Origin: Larix sibirica
Lineage: Eukaryota > Streptophyta > Pinopsida > Pinales > Pinaceae
Length of the DNA: 16,513 nt
Direction: 5' to 3'
Assembly (NCBI GenBank): GCA_004151065.3
Contig: NWUY0300007388.1
Span: forward strand, 16,370-32,882
Below are positions 1 through 8,266 of the stretch, one piece after another. The position numbers were made by a program, and so were the translations under genes. The notes under the pieces are model-generated. The model worked only from the letters and a program-made list of their open reading frames with translations. It did not search any database and was not told where the DNA came from. Positions within the stretch are counted from its first letter, which is position 1; each line of letters begins with the position of its first letter.

Positions 1-389
1 TAAAAACACGTTGATGTTGAATTATGGAAGCATGCAACAAATCATAACACCTATTTTTTACCCTAAGATGTAAATAGGATGATCTAAAGGCTAGAAGTTC
101 GGATGATCTAACATATTGCAAATATGTACATTTTTTAATATAAAAATCTTAAACAAAAAGATGTAGTCTATGATTTCACAAGTGGGGGGAGTGAGAGGGA
201 CTTAGAGGTGATGACCCTGGTGGAATTTAACTATGCCTTAGCCTTTATCAACATTTTTAACTCAAAGTCCCTTAACTATAGTTATAAAGATCATTTTAAT
301 TGATTAAGGGTTAATTATCTTAATTGACTATTAATTAGGAAAAAAGTGACCTATTTTGGGGAAGCCATGTGTCATGACAAAACCATGCA

Positions 390-397
390 TATATAAA
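390..397 (+). promoter_or_regulatory. TATA-like box, copy A
   Basis: The sequence TATATAAA follows directly on CATGCA, which matches the plant RY/Sph-type hexamer. A CT- and CA-containing stretch about 30 bp downstream (around 420) would be a plausible initiation region. The same motif occurs in copy B at 7019-7026. It could be a promoter of an LTR-like unit. No transcript evidence is visible from sequence. Confidence 0.35.
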
Positions 398-460
398 GTT
401 AGAAACTTATTTTCATCCATTCATTTGAGCAAGAGAGGAAGAACATCTATGCCATGATAG

Positions 461-482
461 TTCCTTTGGTAAACCAAAGGAA
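461..482. repeat. Perfect palindrome, 10-bp arms
   Basis: TTCCTTTGGT is followed by AA and then its exact reverse complement. It lies about 65 bp downstream of the TATA-like box and would form a short hairpin in a plus-strand RNA. The copy in repeat B (7090-7111) is identical. Confidence 0.85.
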
Positions 483-1715
483 TATTAGTTTTCTAGAAGC
501 TACACTCTGAGCCCACCCTCCTAAACCGTAGCCTAGTTACCCTATAAACTAGTGCCCATGATTAAGGAACCTAGCTTTCAGTTTGTCATCCCTAGAGTAT
601 TGTCACGAAGGCTTATGACTGGTTTGTACTGGAGCCCCACAAGGGGAAGGGGACAACCAAAGGGATTGCAGAGAAGGGGGTACCTTACCTGGGTTATGTA
701 GGTTGATGGGGAATTAGTGAGAGGTTGGGGTCAGTTGTGGATGGGGTTACCTGCACAACTTGAGTAGAGGATAGGTTCTCTTGGGTGAGGAGTGTGAGCT
801 ATGAGGAGTGTGGCTATAAATTAAAGAGGAAGAAGTTGCAATTCACCCCTTACGGACTGATACCCCAGCTTGAGGGTAGCATTTGTTAATGAAAGAAAGT
901 TCCTACAACTGATAAGAAAGTACTTAACTTGTAGCTGGTTGGTGGATATTTAAAAGATAAAATGCCATGAAGTTTATTTATCTTATGTGTTTATTCTAAT
1001 TATTGTTTTAGTGTTTTGTGTATGATTCTTAAACATGGTTTGAAAGCATTAGCGATAGTAATGAATATTTTAATTAATAAGAGTTATGTGAGTGTGTATG
1101 CTTTCACATAGATTTTGGATTCTCTTTGGATTCTTCACTGTGTATGAAGTGTAAATGTATTATATTCCAATGTTAAAATAAAAATATAGCAAGACAATGA
1201 AAACCAAAATTCAAACTTTGCATGAAGGGCATATTTGGTATGTGGGATTGAGTACCCATGGTGTCAACAACAGGGTACAATTTCAATGTTGATCTCAAAT
1301 CTGTCTGTCAGTTGCAAAAGGAGCTGGGAGTAATTTGCAAGTAATGACAGCCATCGAATTAATTAGCGACGGCTAGGACATGGCATATGGTACACTTGCC
1401 ATGAGCAATGCATGGAGAATGTTTTGAGCCAATTCTGGACACTGTATTTCACTGGAAGAGTTTACAAGATGGGTTGCCGACAGAGCCACGCGGATATGGC
1501 TGGTGTGGAGAGCCACAAGACCAATGTAGATGGAACATTATGAGTTATGACACACCTACAAGTAATTCTAGCTAAATACTATGGTCAACTCCAACTAGAT
1601 TGCAAATTACTGGGATGTTGACCAAAGTCACCAATGTAGTTAATAGCACAGGCGGTGCTTTGAAGAGGAGAGACTAGCTTTCTTAGCAATAAGCAGATTA
1701 CAATGGTTCTGAAGT

Positions 1716-1747
1716 ATCCCCGCACGAAGACATCCCCGCACGAAGAC
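1716..1747. repeat. 16-bp tandem repeat, two units
   Basis: The unit ATCCCCGCACGAAGAC occurs twice in direct tandem at 1716-1731 and 1732-1747. The same pair is present in copy B at 8267-8298. Confidence 0.9.
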
Positions 1748-1944
1748 AACAGTAGGAGAAATATGGAAAAAAGGCAGGTCGATAATTGAGAATACAATAG
1801 TACAATAAAACCCAAATGTCCAGCTGAGGATAGTCTGATATTTATGATGATAGCTATGGTTCTCTTGCATAATAGATATGGGAATTGCTGTATACATGAA
1901 CTAGTGGAGGCGTGGTTAAGGGCAGGTGACTTAGCAATGGCAAG

Positions 1945-2112
1945 ATGTTGAGAATGCCAAAGGTCGTAATTCCAATGAGGCGGTTACGTGATATGCTGGA
2001 GAAAAAACATGGAAAGTGGCGTAACTCCATGGTATGCGTTAGGGTTGAGCTGGAAGAGATCAAGCTCTGCAAACTATGGATCCATAAGCTGAGGGAAAAT
2101 CTAAGCAAGTGA
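1945..2112 (+). CDS. Short open frame of unknown nature, copy A
   Basis: This is a 55-codon plus-strand frame from ATG to TGA, strongly basic and rich in Lys, Arg, Leu and Met; it starts MLRMPKVVIPMRRLRD. I do not recognise it. It is preserved in copy B (8499-8666), and in copy C (10504-10671) with one Glu-to-Gly change. Just upstream (about 1870-1945) another frame gives a helical-looking stretch including HELVEAWLRAGDLAMAR, which loosely recalls a pentatricopeptide helix pair but is too short to call. Because the three copies are nearly identical overall, preservation of the frame says nothing about selection. It may be a decayed exon fragment or chance. Confidence 0.2.
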   Translation: MLRMPKVVIPMRRLRDMLEKKHGKWRNSMVCVRVELEEIKLCKLWIHKLRENLSK

Positions 2113-2231
2113 TGTACCTAAGCGGAGCCCAAATGCTGCAAAATATGAAGCAAGTGTTTTCCAGGGAATATGGTTTTTTCCTGCATCCAAGAGAGGGAGA
2201 GCACTACGTTGTAGCTGCATGTAAGTAGACA

Positions 2232-2536
2232 ACCATGACAAGGACCTTGTCTGGCTTGTTCCAGTGGTATAAATCGGTGTACTCTCCCAGGTTTCAAAAC
2301 CTGTGGGTCAGAGGTTGAGACTGGGGTTATCCGGAACAGGGCTGAGTTGTAGAGTCTAAGGTGCACTTTGTTTTGGCACAATCCTGATTTAAATACATCT
2401 CGCCGTAGGTATACTGTTCTTCCATTCAAACTAAGACCATCCCCTAAAAGATTCCAAGGAAAAAATGTTTTTCCATTCAAAGTAAGATTGACCTAGAATA
2501 AGGTTATAGGCCTATCTTTAAAAAAACAAAAAAAAA
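2232..2536 (+). mobile_element. SINE-like unit 1, copy A
   Basis: This looks like a tRNA-derived plant SINE on the plus strand. A box-B-like GGTTTCAAAACC lies within CCCAGGTTTCAAAACCTG near 2288-2305, a possible box-A region (TGGCTTGTTCCAGTGG) lies about 30 bp upstream, and an A-rich tail ends at 2536. The head is shortened compared with copy C, which carries 17 extra bases after CCATGA. Target duplications were not identified and family assignment would need a SINE library. Copies sit at 8786-9090 and 10793-11090. Confidence 0.45.
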
Positions 2537-2570
2537 GATGTATTGCATGAGAAACGTTCTATAAAGTGTG

Positions 2571-2716
2571 TCCGTGGCAGCTCAAGTGATTAAGATGTGA
2601 AGTTATAAATAGAAAGTCAGGTATTCAAATCCGCCAATCTTGCTAGTGCCCATGGTCCGGCCCTGTGATTGCACCGTGTAAGCCTCCAGCAAAATTGCCG
2701 GTGATCTGGTAAGCAC
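2571..2716 (+). mobile_element. SINE-like unit 2, copy A
   Basis: A tRNA-like head begins TCCGTGGCAGCTCAAGTG (box-A-like), with a box-B-like GGTATTCAAATCC at about 2620-2632, spaced as in tRNA genes and tRNA-derived SINEs. It begins about 35 bp after the A-rich tail of unit 1. The 3' limit is a guess. It is not a tRNA gene, because no acceptor pairing or cloverleaf can be drawn. The minus-strand open frame 2603-3160 ends inside it. Equivalent stretches are at 9125-9270 and 11124-11316. Confidence 0.4.
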
Positions 2717-3160
2717 CCATTGTGCTTCTGCTGCACCGAAGCATGCGTCAGGATGTGTATAGGAGATTCGTTCTGCTGGTGGTGGAGTGGGGTGGCGTCC
2801 TGATCTGTATCCAATACCAGAAGTGATATTGTGCTTGTTCAAATATCCCTGTTGAGCCAAGATGCTTGGTAGTGCAGTGGTAGAAGATTGACCTGATCTG
2901 CATGAAAGTGAATATCCCTGGTCGTTGACATCAGAAAAGTCTTCCATGCCTCCCTCATCGTTTACCAAATGGGGCTCTGTAAAACCAATCCGTGATGGTG
3001 ATATGTGTGAAATGTTGTTAGCGCCTGGGGTGAATACAGGGTCTAAAGTGTGTTGTATCTTCTCGATGCTATGTGAAGGCTCAGCATGTGCTGGTGCTGT
3101 GTTTGCTTGGTCTTCTATATTGTACAGAGGTGCTGGTAATAGTGATGAAGAAGAGGGTTG
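2603..3160 (-). CDS. Exon-like open frame, unknown protein, copy A
   Basis: The minus strand is open for 185 codons between a TAA at 3161-3163 and a stop at 2603-2605. There is no ATG near the 5' end; the first Met is about residue 71. The predicted chain is hydrophilic and rich in Ser, Pro, Thr, His, Asn and Gln, for example APLYNIEDQANTAPAH and MEDFSDVNDQGYSLSC. That composition would suit a low-complexity stretch of a regulatory protein, but I recognise no domain. Roughly the last 38 codons read antisense through SINE-like unit 2, so the true end of any exon would lie near 2716. A further same-frame open block lies upstream at 3200-3355. A plus-strand frame at 2925-3164 overlaps and is probably a shadow. 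The most likely explanation is a captured or decayed host-gene fragment. An intact gene is unlikely. Confidence 0.3.
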   Translation of the reverse strand, partial: QPSSSSLLPAPLYNIEDQANTAPAHAEPSHSIEKIQHTLDPVFTPGANNISHISPSRIGFTEPHLVNDEGGMEDFSDVNDQGYSLSCRSGQSSTTALPSILAQQGYLNKHNITSGIGYRSGRHPTPPPAERISYTHPDACFGAAEAQWVLTRSPAILLEAYTVQSQGRTMGTSKIGGFEYLTFYL

Positions 3161-3199
3161 TTAGGTGCTGGGACTGCAGCAGAGGCTAATTCATAGATT

Positions 3200-3355
3200 T
3201 TACAATCTTTGAATCGTTGATAGTAGAACGCTAGCGTCATGGAGATCCTGACGCTGTTGTTTACAGGACAGACCGAAAATCAAATCAAGAGTATTGAAGG
3301 GAGGCGCAAAGAATTGTCTCGCTAAATTCCCACCTTCTTCTTCAATCTTGGTCAC
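3200..3355 (-). CDS. Exon-like block with acceptor-like start, copy A
   Basis: This block is 51 codons in the same frame as 2603-3160 and ends at TAA. It begins just after CTATAG, a plausible 3' splice acceptor, and includes VTKIEEEGGNLARQFFAP and QDLHDASVLLSTIQR, which look like real amphipathic coding sequence rather than random translation. The frame between this block and the next is interrupted over about 40 bp, too short for a plant intron, so a retrocopy or decayed gene fragment is more likely than a spliced gene. I do not recognise the protein. Copy B (9755-9910) matches. Copy C has lost one A near 11883, which shifts the frame. Confidence 0.3.
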   Translation of the reverse strand: MTKIEEEGGNLARQFFAPPFNTLDLIFGLSCKQQRQDLHDASVLLSTIQRL

Positions 3356-3689
3356 CAACTATAGATTAACAATTTGGAAGAGGCACTTACTCTAAAAATT
3401 ATTTTATATTTCTGTTATTAAACTATGCGAACAATCGTTTCTCTATACTGCACCAATTGACATTTCTCCCATAATAACTAGTTCAAGGATCAATTGCCCA
3501 CACCCACTTATTATTGACAATGGCATCCAAAAAAAATCTAATTCCTCTTTACCTTGTGAATGTAGAAATTCAGATGCCTGCACAGAATATCTAGCTAACA
3601 ATAAATTATACATAGCGCAAGATGGATGAAGAGAGCAATCGCATACACAACGGATGAAGATCAAAATAATTTTTGTTATGTTGTGAAAA
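3356..3689. other. Right end of copy A, no clear gene
   Basis: AT-rich. On the minus strand a 25-base segment, 3553-3577, is bracketed by CAG before it and GTAAAG after it, like a micro-exon. It would encode ASEFLHSQ, but nothing around it extends a recognisable domain. The sequence breaks at the N at 3690, whereas copy B continues past the same point (10245 onward) without interruption. Confidence 0.4.
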
Positions 3690-3690
3690 N
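3690..3690. other. Single-N assembly joint 1
   Basis: An unresolved base joins the truncated right end of copy A to the middle of a copia integrase. On the left the sequence is identical to copy B up to 10244, but copy B then continues into other DNA. On the right the copia frame is cut just after residues EKKFW of the integrase. Confidence 0.8.
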
Positions 3691-4253
3691 CCCAAAACTT
3701 CTTCTCCAAGCTAGATCCACTAAGCATACTACTAAATCTCTCCATCAATATCCTATTCATCTGTTCTACAACTCCATTCTATTCAAGGGTATATGGAGTT
3801 GTCTTATGCCTTTCAATTCCATTTTATTGTAGAGTTGATCAACTTCTATAGAAAAAAATTCACCACCATTATTAGTCCTTAACACCTTAATCTTCCTATT
3901 AATATAATTTTCCAAAAGAGATTTAAAATCCATAAATCGACTAAAGTCCTCATATTTAGTTCTGAGAAAATATGTCCATGTCCTTCTAGATAATCATCAA
4001 TAAATGACACAAATACAAAGCCTTAGAAATAGAAATAACTTTAACAAGGCCAAATACATTAGAATGAATTACATCCAACAACCCAACAGATTTATGAGAA
4101 TTAGAATAAAAATGAACACAGTTATGTTTTCCATATATGCAGTGCTCGCAAAAATCAAATTCAACAACACAATAATTCAATCTATGAACTTTATTTTTGT
4201 TTTTTCAAGACCTGTAGGCCTTTCTCACTTATATGGTGCCATAGAATTGTTGT
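3691..4253 (-). pseudogene. Copia-1 integrase fragment
   Basis: This is the integrase of copia-1, in three frames with stops. The HHCC-type zinc segment is represented by FCEHCIYGKH (around 4140). The next motif reads VIHSNVFGLV (about 4045-4070), where the family has an Asp at the Asn position (codon 4058-4060). The second motif reads LRTNNGGEF, with Asn (codon 3871-3873) replacing the second catalytic Asp. The third motif retains its Glu in NGVVEQMNR, but with a TAG just before it. Both Asp-to-Asn changes are G-to-A transitions. The block ends at EKKFW against the N at 3690. In active elements this enzyme inserts the cDNA into the host chromosome; this copy could not. Confidence 0.88.
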
Positions 4254-4745
4254 CTACGCATACAACTTGTTTTTTGAAGTAAGGGATTGTTTAAGTACCT
4301 TGAAATCATGACCGTCAAAAGTAGATACAAGTTTTGTTTGTGAGGGTGGTTCTTCTACACATCTCTTTATTCCATAAATTGAAAAACTATTGCATTGAAT
4401 AGTGCATGCACCAATCTTGGACATAAATCCCACAAAATCACCCTTAGCAAGCACCATATCTCCTCGAACCATTTTACACCATTTGTTAATGAACATAACC
4501 CACGCACTTGAATCAATAAGTTTTCTTACCAATAGTAGGTTACATGCCAAACCTAAAATATGCAAAAATCCATTGATCCCCTTCACTCCACCATTCGAGA
4601 ATTTGATTAATAATCTAACACAACCAACTATGTTGAAAGGAGAATCATCACCGAGGTATATCATCCCACCATCGTATTTCTCATACATGTAAACCAATTT
4701 CAATGGGAATTCATATGGAGGGGAGCTCCAAAGCCTATCAAACAT
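4254..4745 (-). pseudogene. Copia-1 protease / pre-integrase linker
   Basis: This is a 163-codon open stretch. It contains YEKYDGGMIYLGDDSP and, later, GLACNLLLVRKLIDS and CKMVRGDMVLAKGDF, typical of the copia segment between the aspartic protease active site and the GAG-pre-integrase domain. The protease active site itself lies just upstream in another frame (about 4712-4741) and reads LIGFGAPLHM where the family has an Asp-Ser-Gly-Ala core, so the catalytic Asp is lost. The shift of frame between the knuckle and this block is a further lesion. Confidence 0.8.
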
Positions 4746-4927
4746 GCAATATGGCCTATATGGGATTCCAAAACTACAACAAAGGCATCTCTACCATCCT
4801 CTAGGGAATGTTTTTCAAATTCATCCTCATAATCATTTTCCTTCTTATTCTTCTTTCTCTCTTCCTTGCAATCTCTTTTGAAATGCCCAACTTTGCAACA
4901 ATTCCAACATTTTTCCTTGGACTTCAC
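4700..4927 (-). pseudogene. Copia-1 gag zinc knuckle and protease start
   Basis: A CX2CX4HX4C zinc knuckle, CWNCCKVGHFKRDC, lies at 4868-4909, followed by a charged Lys/Glu/Asp linker and the degenerate protease motif near 4712-4741. The knuckle is the RNA-binding nucleocapsid part of Gag. All four metal ligands are intact. It follows the gag capsid-like region 4930-5511 without a gap. Confidence 0.88.
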
Positions 4928-4929
4928 CT

Positions 4930-5511
4930 GGAGATTTGTATCTACTCTTTTCTATTTCTCTTTATATCTTCCAAGCCTCATCCAAGAGGAAATTAGCCAT
5001 GATCTCGTCCAACACTAATGTCCTCATAGTGCTTACCATGTTTTCTCATGAATATGGAAAGGAACAAAAAAAGATCATATAATGATCCTCCCCATCCATC
5101 TTCACTCCAACTAAGATCAACTAGGTCACAATACTGTTAAGGGAATTCAAATGCTCAACAATAGAATCACCATCACCCATTTTCAAGGAAAAATTTTATT
5201 TTTGAAAAACAATATTTATTAACTAGGGGTTTAGCATGGTACAAATCCCTCAACTTCTTCTAGAGAGAATTTGTAGTTTATTCTTAAAACACATTCAATA
5301 ATATTGAATCTTTCAAACAAAGCCTAATAAGACTTCTCACCTTTCTCTCCAACACTTTTCATTCTTCATCTTTCATATGAATGGGTTTAGTTCGAGATAC
5401 TACAAACTATAGATCTCGATTTACCAACAAATCTTTCATCTTGAGCTTCCACAACTCAAAGTTAGTGGCTACATTAAAATTCTCAATTTCTAGTCTAGAT
5501 GTGCTTGCCAT
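4930..5511 (-). pseudogene. Copia-1 gag (UBN2-type capsid region)
   Basis: The start ATG is at 5509-5511, and the first residues are MASTSRLEIENFN, then FELWKLKMKDLLVNRD, the typical start of plant copia Gag (UBN2/gag-polypeptide family). Later matches include LRDLYHAKPLVNKY and GDSIVEHLNSLNSIV, then LILVGVKMDGED. The frame is broken by about seven stops. Several fall where the family normally has Trp or Gln, for example codon 35 (5407-5409), and one frame change lies near 5185. Gag forms the cytoplasmic virus-like particle in active elements. Confidence 0.85.
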
Positions 5512-5618
5512 TTCCCCGCAATAAGATTTTCTCATGTGCAAACTCCAACTCAAACCAAGATTAGATAAAAAATATTGTCTTTAACACATTGGACCCAAGA
5601 TTATCAAAGATAGAAACG
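5512..5618 (-). other. Copia-1 leader between LTR and gag
   Basis: About 107 bp separate the inferred LTR end from the gag ATG. A primer-binding site should sit at the LTR edge, but I see no match to the usual plant initiator-Met tRNA site. It is either diverged or the LTR end is misplaced. Confidence 0.4.
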
Positions 5619-6043
5619 TGTGCAGGAATTTAAATAAAAATTTCAATAATGAACAACACAAAAGCATACAACCATTTGAAACAATGATTGAGAGAGTAAA
5701 CCCTTTGTGGTGAAAAACCACGCATTCAGACGCGCACTCAAATATATTAGTCATCTACTAAAATGGTTACAACACCTTACATAGAAGTGTTTAACACCGT
5801 ATGAACACTCTCCTCCAACCATACCATTCAATAAATAGGCACTATGAAAACCCATAGATTGTTTATGGTTTTCTAACACCACATACTGGAAACTACCTAT
5901 AATTGTTTCACCAAGTGTAGTTGTTGCTTAGCATGCATTGCATGTTACTCATTTGAAATGATTCCCTACCACTATATAGCAGTTTATTCTCTACTATAAT
6001 AGTAACATCATTATTCAAGATGTATGACATATATGTCCCAACA
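5619..6043 (-). repeat. Copia-1 5' LTR candidate
   Basis: On the minus strand it begins TGTTGGGACATATATG at 6043, a typical copia LTR 5' end. It contains a TATA-like CTATTTATTG near 5830-5838 and the hairpin GTGGTTTTTCACCAC (5707-5721), followed by AAAGGGTTT, a motif common in copia LTR R/U5 regions. The inner end is placed at a CA at 5619-5620 and is uncertain by tens of bases. There is no second LTR in the window to confirm it. Confidence 0.5.
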
Positions 6044-6630
6044 ATGTGTTAACATATAGTTATCTCCAATTGAAAGACAAAAGTGCAAGTATGTGGAACC
6101 CAATATGGGAACCAAGAACTGAAACAGGGGAGGCAAAGAAATAGAGAAAAAGATGTAGGTCTATGTAGACATGATGGTGTGAGATGATGAGAAAGAACAA
6201 GCAAGCATGAGATGTATTGTTCGCCTCTCGGTTTAGGACTAGGATGAGGGAGGATGAGAAAACTTGTAAGAACAACGCCAACTGTCCCTTTCACTGGATC
6301 AGGACTACCAATGCTGAAAGGATGATGAATATAGAGCCGAAAAGTTGTGGGGGGAATTGTCAATTGCGCAGGTGAAGATAGAAAACCCTTGACGCCCTGC
6401 GTTGTTTAATGTGGAATGATCAGTAACGACCTGTGGGATGCTGCAACTGTTGTGAAAAGTGGAGGCATAAATGAGGTCTTCCGAGTGTTGTTTCCATATA
6501 ATTGCCTCTAATGACATGTAAGGTACATTCCCAACTGCTTAAGTGCCTGGGACACGTATACCAAGATCAGCCGCCCAACCAATAGAGATACATATGAAAA
6601 GTTTCCAGTCAGTTACAACCTACTCGAAAC
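6044..6630. other. Single-copy spacer between copia-1 and copy B
   Basis: This is the only sizeable segment that does not recur in the window and is not recognisably transposon. Minus-strand frames at 6305-6517 (70 codons, starting MSLEAIIWKQHSEDL) and 6049-6363 are open, but I recognise nothing in them. Its right edge is sharp, because copy B starts at 6631. It could be host flank of copia-1 or a further part of the exon-bearing repeat. Confidence 0.5.
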
Positions 6631-7018
6631 AAAAACACGTTGATGTTGAATTATGGAAGCATGCAACAAATCATAACACCTATTTTTTACCCTAAGATGT
6701 AAATAGGATGATCTAAAGGCTAGAAGTTCGGATGATCTAATATATTGCAAATATGTACATTTTTTAATATAAAAATCTTAAACAAAAAGATGTAGTCTAT
6801 GATTTCACAAGTGGGGGGAGTGAGAGGGACTTAGAGGTGATGACCCTAGTGGAATTTAACTATGCCTTAGCCTTCATCAACATTTTTAACTCAAAGTCCC
6901 TTAACTATAGTTATAAAGATCATTTTAATTGATTAAGAGTTAATTATCTTAATTGACTATTAATTAGGAAAAAAGTGACCTATTTTGGGAAAGCCATGTG
7001 TCACGACAAAACCATGCA

Positions 7019-7026
7019 TATATAAA
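7019..7026 (+). promoter_or_regulatory. TATA-like box, copy B
   Basis: Identical TATATAAA preceded by CATGCA, as in copy A. The 22-bp palindrome follows at 7090-7111. Confidence 0.3.
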
Positions 7027-7089
7027 GTTAGAAACTTATTTTCATTCATTCATTTGAGCAAGAGAGGAAGAACATCTATGCCATGATAG

Positions 7090-7111
7090 TTCCTTTGGTA
7101 AACCAAAGGAA
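7090..7111. repeat. Perfect palindrome, copy B
   Basis: Same 10-bp arms and AA spacer as at 461-482. Confidence 0.85.
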
Positions 7112-8266
7112 TATTAGTTTTCTAGAAGCTACACTCTGAGCCCACCCTCCTAAACCGTAGCCTAGTTACCCTATAAACTAGTGCCCATGATTAAGGAACC
7201 TAGCTTTCAGTTTGTCATCCCTAGAGTATTGTCACGAAGGCTTATGACTGGTTTGTACTGGAGCCCCACAAGGGGAAGGGGACAACCAAAGGGATTGCAG
7301 AGAAGGGGGTACCTTACCTGGGTTATGTAGGTTGATGGGGAATTAGTGAGAGGTTGGGGTCAGTTGTGGATGGGGTTACCTGCACAACTTGAGTAGAGGA
7401 TAGGTTCTCTTGGGTGAGGAGTGTGAGCTATGAGGAGTGTGGCTATAAATTAAAGAGGAAGAAGTTGCAATTCACCCCTTACGGACTGATAGCCCAGCTT
7501 GAGGGTAGCATTTGTTAATGAAAGAAAGTTCCTACAACTGATAAGAAAGTACTTAACTTGTAGCTGGTTGGTGGATATTTAAAAGATAAAATGCCATGAA
7601 GTTTATTTATCTTATGTGTTTATTCTAATTATTGTTTTAGTGTTTTGTGTATGATTCTTAAACATGGTTTGAAAGCATTAGCGATAGTAATGAATATTTT
7701 AATTAATAAGAGTTATGTGAGTGTGTATGCTTTCACATAGATTTTGGATTCTCTTTGGATTCTTCACTGTGTATGAAGTGTAAATGTATTATATTCCAAT
7801 GTTAAAATAAAAATATAGCAAGACAATGAAAACCAAAATTCAAACTTTGCATGAAGGGCATATTTGGTATGTGGGATTGAGTACCCATGGTGTCAACCAC
7901 AGGGTACAATTTCAACGTTGATCTCAAATCTGTCTGTCAGTTGCAAAAGGAGTTGGGAGTAATTTGCAAGTAATGAGAGCCATAGAATTAATTAGCGACG
8001 GGTAGGACATGGCATATGGTACACTTGCCGACAGAGCCACGCAGATATGGCTGGTGTGGAGAGCCACAAGACCAATGTAGATGGAACATTATGAGTTATG
8101 ACACACCTACAAGTAATTCTAGCTAAATACTATGGTCAACTCCAACTAGATTGCAAATTACTGGGATGTTGACCAAAGTCACCAATGTAGTTAATAGCAC
8201 AGGCGGTGCTTTGAAGAGGAGAGACTAGCTTTCTTAGCAATAAGCAGATTACAATGGTTCTGAAGT

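Larger units (their letters stand above)
1..1560. other. Gene-free left part of copy A
   Basis: I find no convincing reading frame on either strand. The stretch is AT-rich up to about 420, has a TATA-like box at 390-397 and a palindrome at 461-482, then a moderately G-rich section (600-800) and another AT-rich section (900-1200). A promoter-like box followed by a long untranslatable leader resembles an LTR or a non-autonomous retroelement, but no tRNA primer-binding site or LTR ends were recognised. Confidence 0.5.
1..3689. repeat. Long non-coding repeat, copy A
   Basis: Bases 2-3689 recur almost unchanged at 6631-10244 (copy B), and the right part recurs a third time in 10442-12289 (copy C). 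By eye A and B differ by fewer than about 20 substitutions plus three indels: a 78-bp segment (1401-1478) missing from B, 3 bp gained in B near 8371, and one C gained in B near 9344. The left 1.5 kb is AT-rich with a TATA-like box and a palindrome. The right part holds two SINE-like units and minus-strand open blocks. The copy stops exactly at the N at 3690, inside the sequence that copy B continues, so its right edge is a break and not a natural end. I see no TG...CA termini or target duplications, so calling it a transposon or a long LTR is not supported. Confidence 0.9.
3691..6043 (-). mobile_element. Copia-1: decayed Ty1/copia element, 5' half
   Basis: Read on the minus strand, the order is LTR candidate (6043-5619), leader, gag from ATG at 5511, zinc knuckle (4868-4909), degenerate protease, GAG-pre-integrase and integrase, ending at the N at 3690. 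RT, RNase H and the 3' LTR are absent. The order gag-PR-IN with integrase before RT is diagnostic of Ty1/copia rather than Ty3/gypsy. The element is dead: many in-frame stops, several frame changes, and both visible catalytic aspartates of the integrase replaced. It is a different family from copia-2, judging by its integrase and knuckle sequences. Confidence 0.9.

Noticed and set aside
1585-1897. Minus-strand hydrophobic frames (also at 8136-8451)
   Set aside because: Overlapping frames with no motif, reading through the 16-bp tandem repeat. Most likely chance.
1870-1945. Pentatricopeptide repeat gene fragment
   Set aside because: Only one helix-like stretch matches loosely, with stops on both sides. 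A single repeat-like segment is not enough.
2571-2640. tRNA gene
   Set aside because: The box-A-like and box-B-like motifs are present, but no acceptor stem or anticodon arm can be paired, so a tRNA-derived SINE is the better reading.
2925-3164. 79-codon plus-strand frame, seen in all three copies
   Set aside because: It lies opposite the longer minus-strand frame in near-identical DNA. Low stop density on one strand carries over to the other. No domain was recognised.
3443-3577. Protein kinase exon, from the motif SEFLHSQG
   Set aside because: It resembles the helix before the catalytic loop of kinases, but no HRD loop or other kinase motif follows.
6049-6363. Minus-strand frames in the spacer as genes
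   Set aside because: Two overlapping frames of unremarkable, low-complexity hydrophobic composition, with no domain or start context.
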